From Prolixibacteraceae bacterium (GTDB lineage Bacteria; Bacteroidota; Bacteroidia; Bacteroidales; Prolixibacteraceae), in the NCBI GenBank assembly GCA_019459485.1, contig JAIBEZ010000032.1, forward strand, positions 1-64,000: 64,000 bases of DNA, read 5' to 3'. The position numbers were made by a program, and so were the translations under genes. Every line of letters begins with the position of its first letter. Position 1 is the stretch's first letter. Of the stretch, positions 1 through 9,156 are shown piece after piece. Below the pieces are notes generated by a model. That model worked only from the letters and a program-made list of their open reading frames with translations, was not told the DNA's origin and searched no databases.

Positions 1-10
1 TTATTTTCTC

Positions 11-1189
11 ATGAAAAATAAAATTAGAAAAGCTTATTTGAGCTTTACATCTATTCTGATCTTCGGATTATTCCTTTTATCTTTTACCAACAAAAAGGAA
101 TCAATCGTTAACAATACCCAACATGGAATTGTGTATTACAAAGAAGGAAATTTTGCCGGCTGGCCCGCAAATAATGGGATATGGCTTTGGGGAAATGAAA
201 TTTTAGTAGGGTTCGTCGTATCAACCCATAAGGAGAAATCGGCAGGACACTCCTATGATCCTGCTGCTGCAGTGAATAAATATGCCAGAAGTAAAGATGG
301 AGGTAAAAACTGGGTGATTGAAGATGCTTTTGAACATGGGCAAACTGCCTGGGGGCATGATAATAATGTAGATAAGAATAAAGTAGTTACTCCGGTTCCA
401 TTGACCAGGAGTATTGAAAATTTCACCTCTCCTGATTGTATATTTACGATTCAACGGCACAATAATCACAATGGCCCATCGCATTTTTACTATTCGGAAA
501 ACAGGGGGAGGAAATGGAATGGTCCATTCAGTTTCCCTGATTTGGGGACAGATGGTGTTGCCAGTCGAACTGATTGCATTATTGATGGAGAAAAAGAATT
601 GAGCGTATTCTTAACAGTTGCGAAGGGCGATAAAAAAGAAGGTCGGGTTGCCTTATCGCGCACAAAAGATGGAGGTGTAAATTGGGAAATTATTTCATGG
701 ATTGGGTCGGAACCTGAAGGTTTTGACATTATGCCTTCTTCAGTGAGACTGTCTCCGGCAGAACTGCTTACTGTTATTCGGACAAGGACAGGGAGCGGGC
801 AGGATTTATTGACCAGTTATTTATCCGAAGACAATGGCATAACTTGGGAAAGGCTCAAAGACCCTGTGGCCGACACCGGCAAAGGAGGCTCGCCACCGGC
901 GCTGGTAAAATTGGAAGATGGCAGGTTGGCTTTGGCTTATATCTACCGGAGTGAATATGGCTCCCGCGTCAACATCAGGTTCAGTTCCGATAAGGGAAGA
1001 AGCTGGAGCGATGAGATTGTTCTTCGCAGCGGCGACGGCGCAAACCGGGATGTGGGATATCCACGGATGGTGCAGCGGCCCGACGGGAAGCTGGTTCTGA
1101 TCTACTACTGGAACAACGCGAATCAGGACGGAGCAAAACCTTACCGTTATATCGCTTCAACAATAGTTGACCCTGCCCGGTGGAAATAG
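11..1189 (+). CDS. Secreted BNR-repeat (sialidase-fold) protein
   Basis: The 392-residue product starts with a hydrophobic export signal (about residues 8-26) and carries five Asp-box/BNR motifs (SxDxGxxW type): SKDGGKNW at about 94, SENRGRKW at 162, TKDGGVNW at 218, SEDNGITW at 272 and SSDKGRSW near 326. This marks a six-bladed sialidase-like propeller. I do not see the RIP motif near the N-terminus that canonical GH33 sialidases use, so the substrate is open; it may be a glycoside hydrolase or an exo-acting enzyme on another acidic sugar. The next gene, an aldolase, begins 28 bp after its stop and a symporter follows, so the three probably form one uptake and catabolism operon. The upstream promoter lies outside the window. 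Confidence 0.8.
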   Translation: MKNKIRKAYLSFTSILIFGLFLLSFTNKKESIVNNTQHGIVYYKEGNFAGWPANNGIWLWGNEILVGFVVSTHKEKSAGHSYDPAAAVNKYARSKDGGKNWVIEDAFEHGQTAWGHDNNVDKNKVVTPVPLTRSIENFTSPDCIFTIQRHNNHNGPSHFYYSENRGRKWNGPFSFPDLGTDGVASRTDCIIDGEKELSVFLTVAKGDKKEGRVALSRTKDGGVNWEIISWIGSEPEGFDIMPSSVRLSPAELLTVIRTRTGSGQDLLTSYLSEDNGITWERLKDPVADTGKGGSPPALVKLEDGRLALAYIYRSEYGSRVNIRFSSDKGRSWSDEIVLRSGDGANRDVGYPRMVQRPDGKLVLIYYWNNANQDGAKPYRYIASTIVDPARWK

Positions 1190-1217
1190 CAAAATTATGA
1201 TCCTAAAATTTTTTATT

Positions 1218-2168
1218 ATGAAATCAGTCAAAAATCAAGAAAATCAAAAAACTTTAAATGTACCTTTTACAGGAATTGTCCCCCCGCTCGTCACCCCTTT
1301 GCTCGATAACGACACCCTCGATCTTGAAGGCTTGGAACGTCTGGTTGAGCATATCATTTCAGGCGGTGTGCACGGCATTTTTATTTTGGGTACTACTGGT
1401 GAATTTGCCAGTTTAAGTTACAAACTGCGCAGAGAACTGACAGAACGGACCTGCCGGTTGGTAAACGGGCGTATTCCTGTGTTGGTGGGAATAACCGACT
1501 CTGCATTTGCAGAAAGTTTAAATCTGGCAAAAGTGGCGGCCGATTGCGGCGCCGATGCGGTGGTACTGGCGCCACCATATTATTTTGCTTCGGGGCAACC
1601 CGAATTGCTGGAATACTTACAGCGCATCATGGCTCAGATGCCATTGCCCTTGTTCATCTACAACATGCCGGTTCATACCAAAGTGGTATTCAGTCCCGAT
1701 ACTGTGAAAGCAGCGGCAACCATTCCCGGGATTATCGGTATGAAGGACAGTTCTTCTAACCTGGCCTATTTTAAACAGGTTCAATATGCACTTCGCGACC
1801 GGCAGGATTTCACATTTATGGTCGGGCCGGAAGAATTTATGTCCGAATTTGTGCTGACAGGTGGCCATGGCGGGGTGAACGGTGGGGCAAATATGTTCCC
1901 GAAATTATATGTCGAACTGTACAATGCTTCGATCGCCCGCAACTTTGAAAAGATTATCCCTCTCCAGCAAAAAGTGATGCAAATCAGTTCGACGATATAC
2001 AATGTAGGGCATTACGGGTCGAGTTACCTCAAAGGGCTGAAATGCGCCTTATCAGTAATGGGTATATGTAGCGATTTCATAGCCGAACCCTTTCATCGTT
2101 TCAGGGATCCGGAACGGGAAAAGATCAGGAAATTGCTGGAAGAATTGAATTACCGGGAATTACTTTGA
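1218..2168 (+). CDS. DapA/NanA-family class I aldolase (dihydrodipicolinate synthase superfamily)
   Basis: This is a cytoplasmic TIM-barrel aldolase/lyase of the DHDPS/N-acetylneuraminate lyase superfamily. Visible hallmarks are the GTTGE pyruvate-binding loop, the YNMP tyrosine motif and the Schiff-base lysine in GMKDSS. The family cleaves or forms 2-keto-3-deoxy sugar acids, N-acetylneuraminate or dihydrodipicolinate; sequence alone does not separate these. Because it sits between a BNR protein and a sodium:solute symporter, a catabolic sugar-acid aldolase is more likely than lysine biosynthesis. I chose the ATG at 1218 because the longer frame begins with a TTG inside the preceding gene; an in-frame ATG at 1197 is an alternative. 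The residues before NVPFTGIVPP are probably a short non-conserved extension. Confidence 0.8.
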   Translation: MKSVKNQENQKTLNVPFTGIVPPLVTPLLDNDTLDLEGLERLVEHIISGGVHGIFILGTTGEFASLSYKLRRELTERTCRLVNGRIPVLVGITDSAFAESLNLAKVAADCGADAVVLAPPYYFASGQPELLEYLQRIMAQMPLPLFIYNMPVHTKVVFSPDTVKAAATIPGIIGMKDSSSNLAYFKQVQYALRDRQDFTFMVGPEEFMSEFVLTGGHGGVNGGANMFPKLYVELYNASIARNFEKIIPLQQKVMQISSTIYNVGHYGSSYLKGLKCALSVMGICSDFIAEPFHRFRDPEREKIRKLLEELNYRELL

Positions 2169-2216
2169 GTGAAAAAGATTTTCGAAAATTATAAATCATA
2201 ACGACCTGTAAGCTGA

Positions 2217-3713
2217 ATGAAAACTATTGATATAGCCATTTTTATTATCTACCTGCTGGGAATTGTACTTTTCGGGAGTTCATTCTACCGGAAGAACAAG
2301 TCGTCGGCTTCTTTTACCCTGGGGAACAACAATATACCAACCTGGGTGATCTCCATGTCGATATTTGCCACTTTTGTCAGCAGTATCAGTTACTTGGCCT
2401 TGCCTGGGCAGGCATACCAGTCCAACTGGAACGCTTTCGTGTTTAGTTTGTCCATACCGTTTGCGATGTACATGGCAATCCGTTTCTTTGTACCGCTGTA
2501 CCGGTCGGTAAATAGCCCTTCAGCATACACTTACCTGGAGAACCGTTTTGGGAAATGGGCAAAATTGTATGCTTCATCCATGTACCTGCTTACCCAACTG
2601 ATGCGGGCAGGAACCATCCTCTTTTTACTAGGCCTTACCCTCCACGTAATAACAGACTGGAGCATCATAACCATCATTGTCGTCACTGGTATAAGCGTGA
2701 TGGCCTATTCCATGCTGGGCGGCATACAGGCAGTTGTATGGACAGATGCCATTCAGGGAATTATCCTGATTGCAGGGGCATTGGTTTGTGTCGTAGTTTT
2801 ATTGTTGGGAATGCCCGAAGGCCCCGGGCAATTGTTCCAGATTGCCGCAGAGAACAACAAATTCAGCTTGGGAAGCTTCAGCACGGAACTGACCAGTTCC
2901 ACATTTTGGGTGGTGCTTGTTTACGGTTTGGTGATTAACTTGCAAAATTACGGGATCGATCAGAACTACGTACAACGCTATATGACAGCCCGGTCAGAAA
3001 AAGAGGCCAAAAAATCGGCCTTTTACGGGGGGATGCTGTATATACCGGTTTCACTGTTGTTTTTGTTCATCGGCACCGGCCTTTTTAGTTATTATTCGGC
3101 ACATACCGGCATTCTCCCTGCCGGTATCCAAGGCGATAAAGTATTCCCCTGGTTCATCGTCAACGGCTTGCCGGCAGGGTTGACAGGCTTGCTTATTGCT
3201 TCGGTGTTTGCAGCCGGAATGAGCACTATTTCTACCAGCGTTAACAGCTCTGCAACCGTTATCCTGAACGATTACATGAGAAAACCGGGTAAAGAGACTG
3301 ACAATGAAAAAAGGTCAATGAGCATATTGTATTTTTCATCCTTTGTGTTTAGCGCCCTAAGTATCCTCATTGCGGTTGCCATGATCAATGTGCAAAGCGT
3401 CCTTGAAACCTGGTGGAAGCTTGCATCAATATTCAGTGGCGGGATGCTTGGTTTGTTTCTGCTTGGCTATTTTGCAAAAAAAGCAAGCAGTAAAACCGCA
3501 GTAATAGGGGTTGTTGCGGGTGTGATTATTATCGGATGGATGGGGCTTTCTCCGTTGGTGTTTACCAGTGAAAGGTTACATAAATTAGCTAGCCCATTTC
3601 ACGGCTATCTTTCAATCGTTTTTGGCACTGTTGCCATTTTTATAATTGGTTTTTTTGCCGGGATTGTAATTAAGTGGTTGAGTGAGATTAGATCAAAGAA
3701 AATGCAGGGATAA
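2217..3713 (+). CDS. Sodium:solute symporter (SSS/SLC5 family)
   Basis: The 498-residue integral membrane protein has about 13 hydrophobic segments spread over its length. SSS-type features include an early FVSSISYLALPG segment, the GGIQAVVWTDAIQG motif typical of the family around residues 165-185, and an AGMSTISTSVNSSATV helix near residue 340. Such proteins import sugars, sugar acids (including sialic acids), or other organic solutes with Na+. It lies 48 bp downstream of the aldolase gene, so it probably brings in the aldolase's substrate. The substrate cannot be read from the sequence. Confidence 0.88.
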   Translation: MKTIDIAIFIIYLLGIVLFGSSFYRKNKSSASFTLGNNNIPTWVISMSIFATFVSSISYLALPGQAYQSNWNAFVFSLSIPFAMYMAIRFFVPLYRSVNSPSAYTYLENRFGKWAKLYASSMYLLTQLMRAGTILFLLGLTLHVITDWSIITIIVVTGISVMAYSMLGGIQAVVWTDAIQGIILIAGALVCVVVLLLGMPEGPGQLFQIAAENNKFSLGSFSTELTSSTFWVVLVYGLVINLQNYGIDQNYVQRYMTARSEKEAKKSAFYGGMLYIPVSLLFLFIGTGLFSYYSAHTGILPAGIQGDKVFPWFIVNGLPAGLTGLLIASVFAAGMSTISTSVNSSATVILNDYMRKPGKETDNEKRSMSILYFSSFVFSALSILIAVAMINVQSVLETWWKLASIFSGGMLGLFLLGYFAKKASSKTAVIGVVAGVIIIGWMGLSPLVFTSERLHKLASPFHGYLSIVFGTVAIFIIGFFAGIVIKWLSEIRSKKMQG

Positions 3714-4122
3714 AAATTGAACCACTTTTTATAAAATATAGGTAGCCTGCACTTATAAGTTCTTTGTTTTTTAGTTCCGACTTTTTAATGCCAATACTTT
3801 TCCAACGACCGATAAAACTGCATGATTATTCCGGATCAATGAGGTAACAATCGTTGCGATCCGAATTTACCCGGCACAGCTCAATTTTTTGCTTCCTGTT
3901 GTATGTTAGCGAAACGGTGTTTGCACCAGCTTCGGGTAAAAACAGGTAACAACCGTGCGCCCAGCATGGGCCTGATTGCTGCAAATAAGCTTATTGTACC
4001 TGCATACATGCCTTAAAGACATCAGGATTGTGCATCCGGGGTATTTAGGATGATTTGCTTTCGACTACCAGTTGCAGTTGGAAAGCGGAAAAAGCAAGGC
4101 AGGATGAATTTACCTTTCATTT
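3714..4122. other. Convergent intergenic region
   Basis: This is 409 bp between the symporter gene (+) and the last gene of the large PUL (-). I find no convincing reading frame, strong terminator hairpin or known RNA. Short sequences here look like decayed coding sequence, but nothing can be assigned. Confidence 0.5.
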
Positions 4123-5838
4123 TTACTCTATTGTAAATTCAAATTCGCAAGGCGCATAATTGGTCATGTATAAACTTTCGGTGGGCAGTTTTGGGAGTGC
4201 GCCTCTCAACTGTGTCCATTTGTGGGTGGAAATACCCGGTCCGATTTTTATTGTGTCGCTGCCATAAATGTAGGTGGCAAATTCTCCGTTTTTCATCAGC
4301 CAGGCATTGTCGATCCCCAGTTTTTTATTCACATTGCTCAGTGTTCCGCCCATTCGGAAACCCATTTCCAAAGTCACCGGCAAATTCTTCGGACCATCAA
4401 CCACCACCTTAATTTTTACCTTTCCATCGGTTTCAGTAATATAAATTTTTGTGCTGAGGGTTTGAACTTCCGACTGTTCCCTTTCAGTTCGGGGAACCTG
4501 CCCCCAAGCTTCTCCTTCAGCAGGGATTTTCTCTATGGGAAGTGGCTGATAGTATGGTCCGTAAATAGTCGATGACAAAATATACGTTTCGCCTTCTTTT
4601 TCCATTTTCTGACTTTGAAACTGTCCCTTTCCAAAAAAGGAAGCTGAAAGCCGAACCGCTTCCAGGGCTGCCTGCCCTTTGAAGTAAGTAAAGAAAGTGC
4701 TGTTGTTGGTAAGTACCGACATGTCCACTTTTCCTTCCCTGATGCGCGCAATATCGGAGTGTTTGAAATACTTGTGATAGCTGGTCGGCAGGGGAGTGGG
4801 TTTGGGCAGACCATTGAATAATGATGAATCTGAAAGGAAATAGGGCAGCATGTATCCCAAATCTCCTGCCGGAACAGTGTTTTCAATGTAATTTATCATT
4901 CCTGAATAGCGGCTATCCTTGTCGTGAAGTGCCATGAAATTATAAGCCAGGTAATAACCCGACATGTTGCTGATGCGGTATTTATCCTGCCTGTTTGACG
5001 ACTCTGTTACAATTTCGCCGTTTGAATGGACATAATAAAAGGTCATGTCCAGGTTTTTGCGAATATCATCGTACAGATTTTCGTAGCCCATTTTTTGAGC
5101 CATTTCAATCAGGCTTCGGTTGGTAACCGGTGTATAAACCGCTGTACTTCGTTCGTGGTATTGTCCATCGGGATCAATGTCAATTTTCTCGGCCAGCCAT
5201 TGTTCCACCCTGGCTTTGTATTTTGGGTCAGGAAAAAATGAATCAATCCATGCCAGTGCTCCTGAAATAACCCAGCGGTGATTCGGGGTGTGAATACCTC
5301 CAGCCGAAAGCGCTTTTCCTGCATTGAGCAGATATTTTTTCATTAATTCAGGAAGTTCGTCGTAATTGAGCTGTTTGTTTTTCAGCATGATTGAATAGGC
5401 AAGCGCCAGCGGATAGATTGTAAATCCCAGATCGGGCGTTGAATGGAAGTTCGTCGATATCAAATCTATCGTTCCATCGTCATGTTGCAGGTTGAGCAGC
5501 CCGGAGGCAGCAAGAGTCATTCGCTGAAGTATTTCTTTCGACCGGTAATATTTTGATTCAGGAGAAACATAGCTGCACATCAGGTTTTGTATCAGGTCTG
5601 AGGTCTGAATGGGCGACACCACGCTATCGCCATCGAATACAGCCCCGTAATAAACTGAATTTTTGTCTGTCCATTGCTTGTTTAAAGCATTGGTTATGTT
5701 GTTGTCATTCAATTTTATAAGCTCCGAAAGCAATTCCTTTTTGTTGTACGGAGGAACGATCGCACTTGCGTTTGTAAACAGGAATATTAGTAAAACAGAG
5801 CATATTTTCTGACTGGTTTTATTGCTGATGTTGATCAT
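4123..5838 (-). CDS. Secreted predicted alpha/alpha-toroid protein, possibly a polysaccharide lyase
   Basis: The 571-residue protein has a Sec signal (about residues 1-26). The first 330 residues are rich in helices with motifs such as NHRWVISGALAWI and DPDGQYHERS, which resemble the toroid domain of heparinase II/III-like and alginate-lyase-like enzymes. The last 200 residues are beta-rich, as in the C-terminal domain of such lyases. It is the last gene of the PUL and starts 11 bp after the stop of a second toroid-like gene. A GH105 hydrolase, which removes the unsaturated uronic acid left by lyases, is encoded just upstream, which supports a lyase role. Function is inferred from fold impression and context; I cannot name the family. 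Confidence 0.6.
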   Translation of the reverse strand: MINISNKTSQKICSVLLIFLFTNASAIVPPYNKKELLSELIKLNDNNITNALNKQWTDKNSVYYGAVFDGDSVVSPIQTSDLIQNLMCSYVSPESKYYRSKEILQRMTLAASGLLNLQHDDGTIDLISTNFHSTPDLGFTIYPLALAYSIMLKNKQLNYDELPELMKKYLLNAGKALSAGGIHTPNHRWVISGALAWIDSFFPDPKYKARVEQWLAEKIDIDPDGQYHERSTAVYTPVTNRSLIEMAQKMGYENLYDDIRKNLDMTFYYVHSNGEIVTESSNRQDKYRISNMSGYYLAYNFMALHDKDSRYSGMINYIENTVPAGDLGYMLPYFLSDSSLFNGLPKPTPLPTSYHKYFKHSDIARIREGKVDMSVLTNNSTFFTYFKGQAALEAVRLSASFFGKGQFQSQKMEKEGETYILSSTIYGPYYQPLPIEKIPAEGEAWGQVPRTEREQSEVQTLSTKIYITETDGKVKIKVVVDGPKNLPVTLEMGFRMGGTLSNVNKKLGIDNAWLMKNGEFATYIYGSDTIKIGPGISTHKWTQLRGALPKLPTESLYMTNYAPCEFEFTIE

Positions 5839-5849
5839 CGTGTATGGTT

Positions 5850-7787
5850 TTAATATTTGGTTTTAAAACTTCCGGTAATGTATTTTTCCATGATTGGCTT
5901 CCCGATTTCAATGTCATCAACATTGAAAAGAAAATCTTTGGGCACTGGCTTGGGATTGTAGTAAGCGAGTCTTTTTTTTCTGACAATATCGGCCTTTACG
6001 CCCAATTTTCCTGAAGATGTTGATACCGAGACATCCACAATTCCATCTTTTTCATTGATCAAAACCGGAGTTTTAAGCACTTTCTGCCTGAACTCTGAAA
6101 AGTCAGCATCGCTGGTTATTCCTTCTTCCACCTTCCACCACATCGCAATGGCGCCTTTCCCGTTGTCAGCATGTTGCAGCGTTAACCGCAGTCCTTTGTT
6201 GCTGGCCATCCTGAAATTTTCGCGGTTGGGCTGATAGCTGAATCCGTCGTTGTGAAGTGTCATTTTTGCATTCTTACCGGCATCGTCCCACAAAATACGG
6301 ATGGCAATTACTACCTCTTCGAATCGTGCAAAAAAGGCATTTGTTTCGTCAAATGCCACTTTTCCGCCTGCTTCAGGAACAGCAGTTTTTCTATTTCCGA
6401 TCCATATTTCATCAAATGCATTGGGCAAAATGATGGTTGAATTCAAATAATCGTAAATGCAGTTATGGTCTTTTGCTCCTGCCGCCAGCATCACAAATTC
6501 GCCTTTGTTTTGTGCCGACTGCATAAAATACATCAGGTGGCGCGCTTTCCCCCAGCCACCATTCGACGGGTAATTGGCAGGCATCAGGTGTTTCATCTTT
6601 TCGCCCATTCCTTCGGCCGACCAGGTTCCGTAGTGGTCGTTCCGGCCCTCCATGTTGTAGGCGATGTTTAGCATTTGTGGAACCCGCTCACTACTCAGGT
6701 AAGCCACAAACGCTTTGTCGTCAGGGCTGTATGATTGGTTTGACGAGGCTATTGAAACTTTTTCACCCACATAGTCGCAACTGTACGAATTCGCAATGCT
6801 GTCCCAGCGCTGAACGATAAACCTGTTTGGGCGGTTCATCAGCTCTTTTTGCTGTGCGCTCAATCCCGTTTCGTTCAGTATTGAGAAACAAATCTGATGA
6901 AACAAATGGTTGTTCGTGTTTTCCCCGCCAAGCAACGGATTCATGTATTTTTCCTCCAGCAGGTCCCGGCCAAAAACACGGTTGTAGTCCCGGCTGTGGG
7001 CTCCACCCAGAAACCCTCCGCGTTGGTTGTAATGCGAACTCAAATCAATCATGAAAAAATTTATTGCATCGGTTGCTTTGGTTCGGATATCTTCGTCAGT
7101 TGAATACTTTTTGATCAATGCCAGTGATTCGAGATCGACACCGCAATAAGTAGGGCTGTCGTACTCGCGGTTACCAAATCGGCCCACATGATTGAGCCAG
7201 ATGTTAAACAATTTGCGACCTTCTTCAACAACCGATGGCTGCTTGTAAACTTGTCCGAGCGCCACCAGATTCCATATTTTCATCAGGTAAATGTTGGTGT
7301 ACGAGATGCGAACAGGTTGATCCCGAACACCATGTAAGGCGAATTCGAAAATTTCGTCCAGCGTTTTTCGGGCTTCCGTAGAAAGCCGGTCGTCAAAAAG
7401 GATTTTTATCAGAATACCGTATTGAACGCAAAACTGAACATTGTTGCCATCGCCCACGTCTCCACCTGTTTCATTCCACCCCCAATACATATTGCCGTAA
7501 CTCGGTGCATTTTTATCGGTAATAACTCGTGTCTGCAAGAGTTTCAGCACCCATTCTGTTTGTTGGCCGGTCAGGAACCGGGTGTCAAGAGCATCAAGCA
7601 GAAACATAAAACAATCGCGTACGCCCAATCGGGGTGGCGATTGCTGTAAAGCTACCCATTCAGCTTCCATGCTTGCCTTGCGCGCTGCAGGATCGGTCAT
7701 TCGGGGAATTTCAGTAGTTGTACTTTGCGCAACCAACTGCAACTGGAAAGCGCAGAGGAGGCAAATGAGAATTAAAATGATTTTCAT
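5850..7787 (-). CDS. Secreted predicted alpha/alpha-toroid protein of unknown family
   Basis: The 645-residue product has a signal peptide ending near the LQLVAQS segment (about residue 21). Residues 40-380 look all-helical with repeated aromatic-rich stretches (MYWGWNETGGDVGDGNN, YDSPTYCGVDLESL, NHLFHQICFS), typical of an (alpha/alpha) toroid. The C-terminal 230 residues look like beta sandwich. Paired with the toroid-like gene 11 bp downstream and with GH105 upstream, it could be a lyase or glycoside hydrolase on an acidic glycan. I do not recognise a CAZy family with confidence. A 201-bp gap separates it from the GH105 gene. Confidence 0.55.
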   Translation of the reverse strand: MKIILILICLLCAFQLQLVAQSTTTEIPRMTDPAARKASMEAEWVALQQSPPRLGVRDCFMFLLDALDTRFLTGQQTEWVLKLLQTRVITDKNAPSYGNMYWGWNETGGDVGDGNNVQFCVQYGILIKILFDDRLSTEARKTLDEIFEFALHGVRDQPVRISYTNIYLMKIWNLVALGQVYKQPSVVEEGRKLFNIWLNHVGRFGNREYDSPTYCGVDLESLALIKKYSTDEDIRTKATDAINFFMIDLSSHYNQRGGFLGGAHSRDYNRVFGRDLLEEKYMNPLLGGENTNNHLFHQICFSILNETGLSAQQKELMNRPNRFIVQRWDSIANSYSCDYVGEKVSIASSNQSYSPDDKAFVAYLSSERVPQMLNIAYNMEGRNDHYGTWSAEGMGEKMKHLMPANYPSNGGWGKARHLMYFMQSAQNKGEFVMLAAGAKDHNCIYDYLNSTIILPNAFDEIWIGNRKTAVPEAGGKVAFDETNAFFARFEEVVIAIRILWDDAGKNAKMTLHNDGFSYQPNRENFRMASNKGLRLTLQHADNGKGAIAMWWKVEEGITSDADFSEFRQKVLKTPVLINEKDGIVDVSVSTSSGKLGVKADIVRKKRLAYYNPKPVPKDFLFNVDDIEIGKPIMEKYITGSFKTKY

Positions 7788-7988
7788 ATCAGGTTATAAT
7801 TGGTATTATTCTTTACTTGACTTTTACATGCGGCGCATACAAAATGGATGTTTCAAATAAGATCGTTAGATGCGCCTTGTTTTTGTTCAGTTCATTATCC
7901 ACGGGTTTCGTTTCACTTCACCCGCGGTTATTCATATTTTACCCTTTCAGGGTAAGCTTTATCGCTAAGTTATTTTTACCGGATAATT

Positions 7989-9152
7989 TTATTTTTTCAA
8001 TTTCCCGTATTCCAAACCGAGCATAATGTACGCGCCGATGGCATAATTTACGCCTTCTTTCGTTTTTCGTCCGAAATAATAGGCCCGGTCGCCAATGCAG
8101 GTCCCTTCACAAACTTTGGTCGGAATCACATATTTGCCATCTGTTTTGCTGGCGTGTTTTTTTAATCCTGACCAGGCTTTTTCAACTACAGGCAAAAACT
8201 GCTTTCTATTCAGGACTTCCAAATCAATTCCGATCGCCATGCCATAAGCAAACATGGCCGTGCAGGAACTTTCCGGATAGTTGTCCTTATGATCGGGGTA
8301 AATGGGCAATTGGTACCACATTCCGGTTTCTTTATCCTGAAGTTTGGGTAGCTTTTTGGTTATTTCGCGCAGCTCTTTTGCGAATGCCTTGAAATAATGT
8401 GAATTTGCCGGAACTGTTTTAAGTGCATCGGCAATGGCCATTACCACCCAGCCGTTTCCGCGTCCCCAAAACTCGATGCTGGTTCGTTGCGGAGTCATTT
8501 GCGCCCAATTCAACTGGCAGCAGCGGTCTTTGTAATCGTCGTTGTCATCGTCGTAGCCGTGCACCCACAATCCCCATTTTTTATCGGCCAGCTTTTCTTT
8601 GTGAATCTGCAATTGATCAAGTAATTCCCCGACAAACTTTTCATCGCCGGTATAGCGGTACATTTCCAAAAGGTACATACTCAGCATGTAAACAGTATCG
8701 TCCCACAATTCAACTGTTTCGGTGCGGTGCGAAACGCCACCGGCTTTTGTACGAGGAGTGGTGAGATAATCAGTATAGATCTGTTTCGCTTTTTCGATGT
8801 ATTTTTCTTCGCCTGTAATCCTTGCCAGAAAAGCCATACCATGCCCGGAGGCTACCGCATTCGGATGCAGACCGTTGGCATCGTTGTACGTTTTGTCCAT
8901 GGCTGTTTTTACGTAGTCCAGATAAATCCGTTTTTGCGGTTCGGGTTTTGCGTTGTACAGGTGAACCATCGCATTCATCATCGTGGCTTGCCCCCAGTCC
9001 CATTTGTACTGATCGGCGGGCATAAAAACTTCGCGTCCGTAAACATCCAGCGAGTCAACCCAGGTTTGGGCCTGGGAATTTTTCGAGAAAAACAGGAGGC
9101 TAATCAGGATTAGTCCTTTTATTTTCAATAGATTATTTGTTCGGTTTCTCAT
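7989..9152 (-). CDS. GH105-type unsaturated glycuronyl hydrolase
   Basis: This is an (alpha/alpha)6-barrel enzyme of the GH88/GH105 group, resembling YteR. These enzymes hydrolyse the 4,5-unsaturated uronic acid that polysaccharide lyases leave at oligosaccharide ends. The motif VELWDDTVYM contains the conserved aspartates expected in the active site; SIEFWGRGNGWVVMAI, YPESSCTAMFAYGMAIG and the C-terminal GVNYAIGAYIMLG are family-like. A longer frame starts at 9206, but the ATG at 9152 begins an ordinary signal peptide (KIKGLILISLLFFSKNSQA) and falls 4 bp after the oxidoreductase stop, so I use 9152. The product is probably periplasmic. Confidence 0.88.
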   Translation of the reverse strand: MRNRTNNLLKIKGLILISLLFFSKNSQAQTWVDSLDVYGREVFMPADQYKWDWGQATMMNAMVHLYNAKPEPQKRIYLDYVKTAMDKTYNDANGLHPNAVASGHGMAFLARITGEEKYIEKAKQIYTDYLTTPRTKAGGVSHRTETVELWDDTVYMLSMYLLEMYRYTGDEKFVGELLDQLQIHKEKLADKKWGLWVHGYDDDNDDYKDRCCQLNWAQMTPQRTSIEFWGRGNGWVVMAIADALKTVPANSHYFKAFAKELREITKKLPKLQDKETGMWYQLPIYPDHKDNYPESSCTAMFAYGMAIGIDLEVLNRKQFLPVVEKAWSGLKKHASKTDGKYVIPTKVCEGTCIGDRAYYFGRKTKEGVNYAIGAYIMLGLEYGKLKK

Positions 9153-9156
9153 TTTC

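Noticed and set aside
11-3713. A nan (sialic acid) operon by name
   Set aside because: The sialidase-fold protein lacks the RIP motif and the aldolase type cannot be resolved, so gene names would be guesses.
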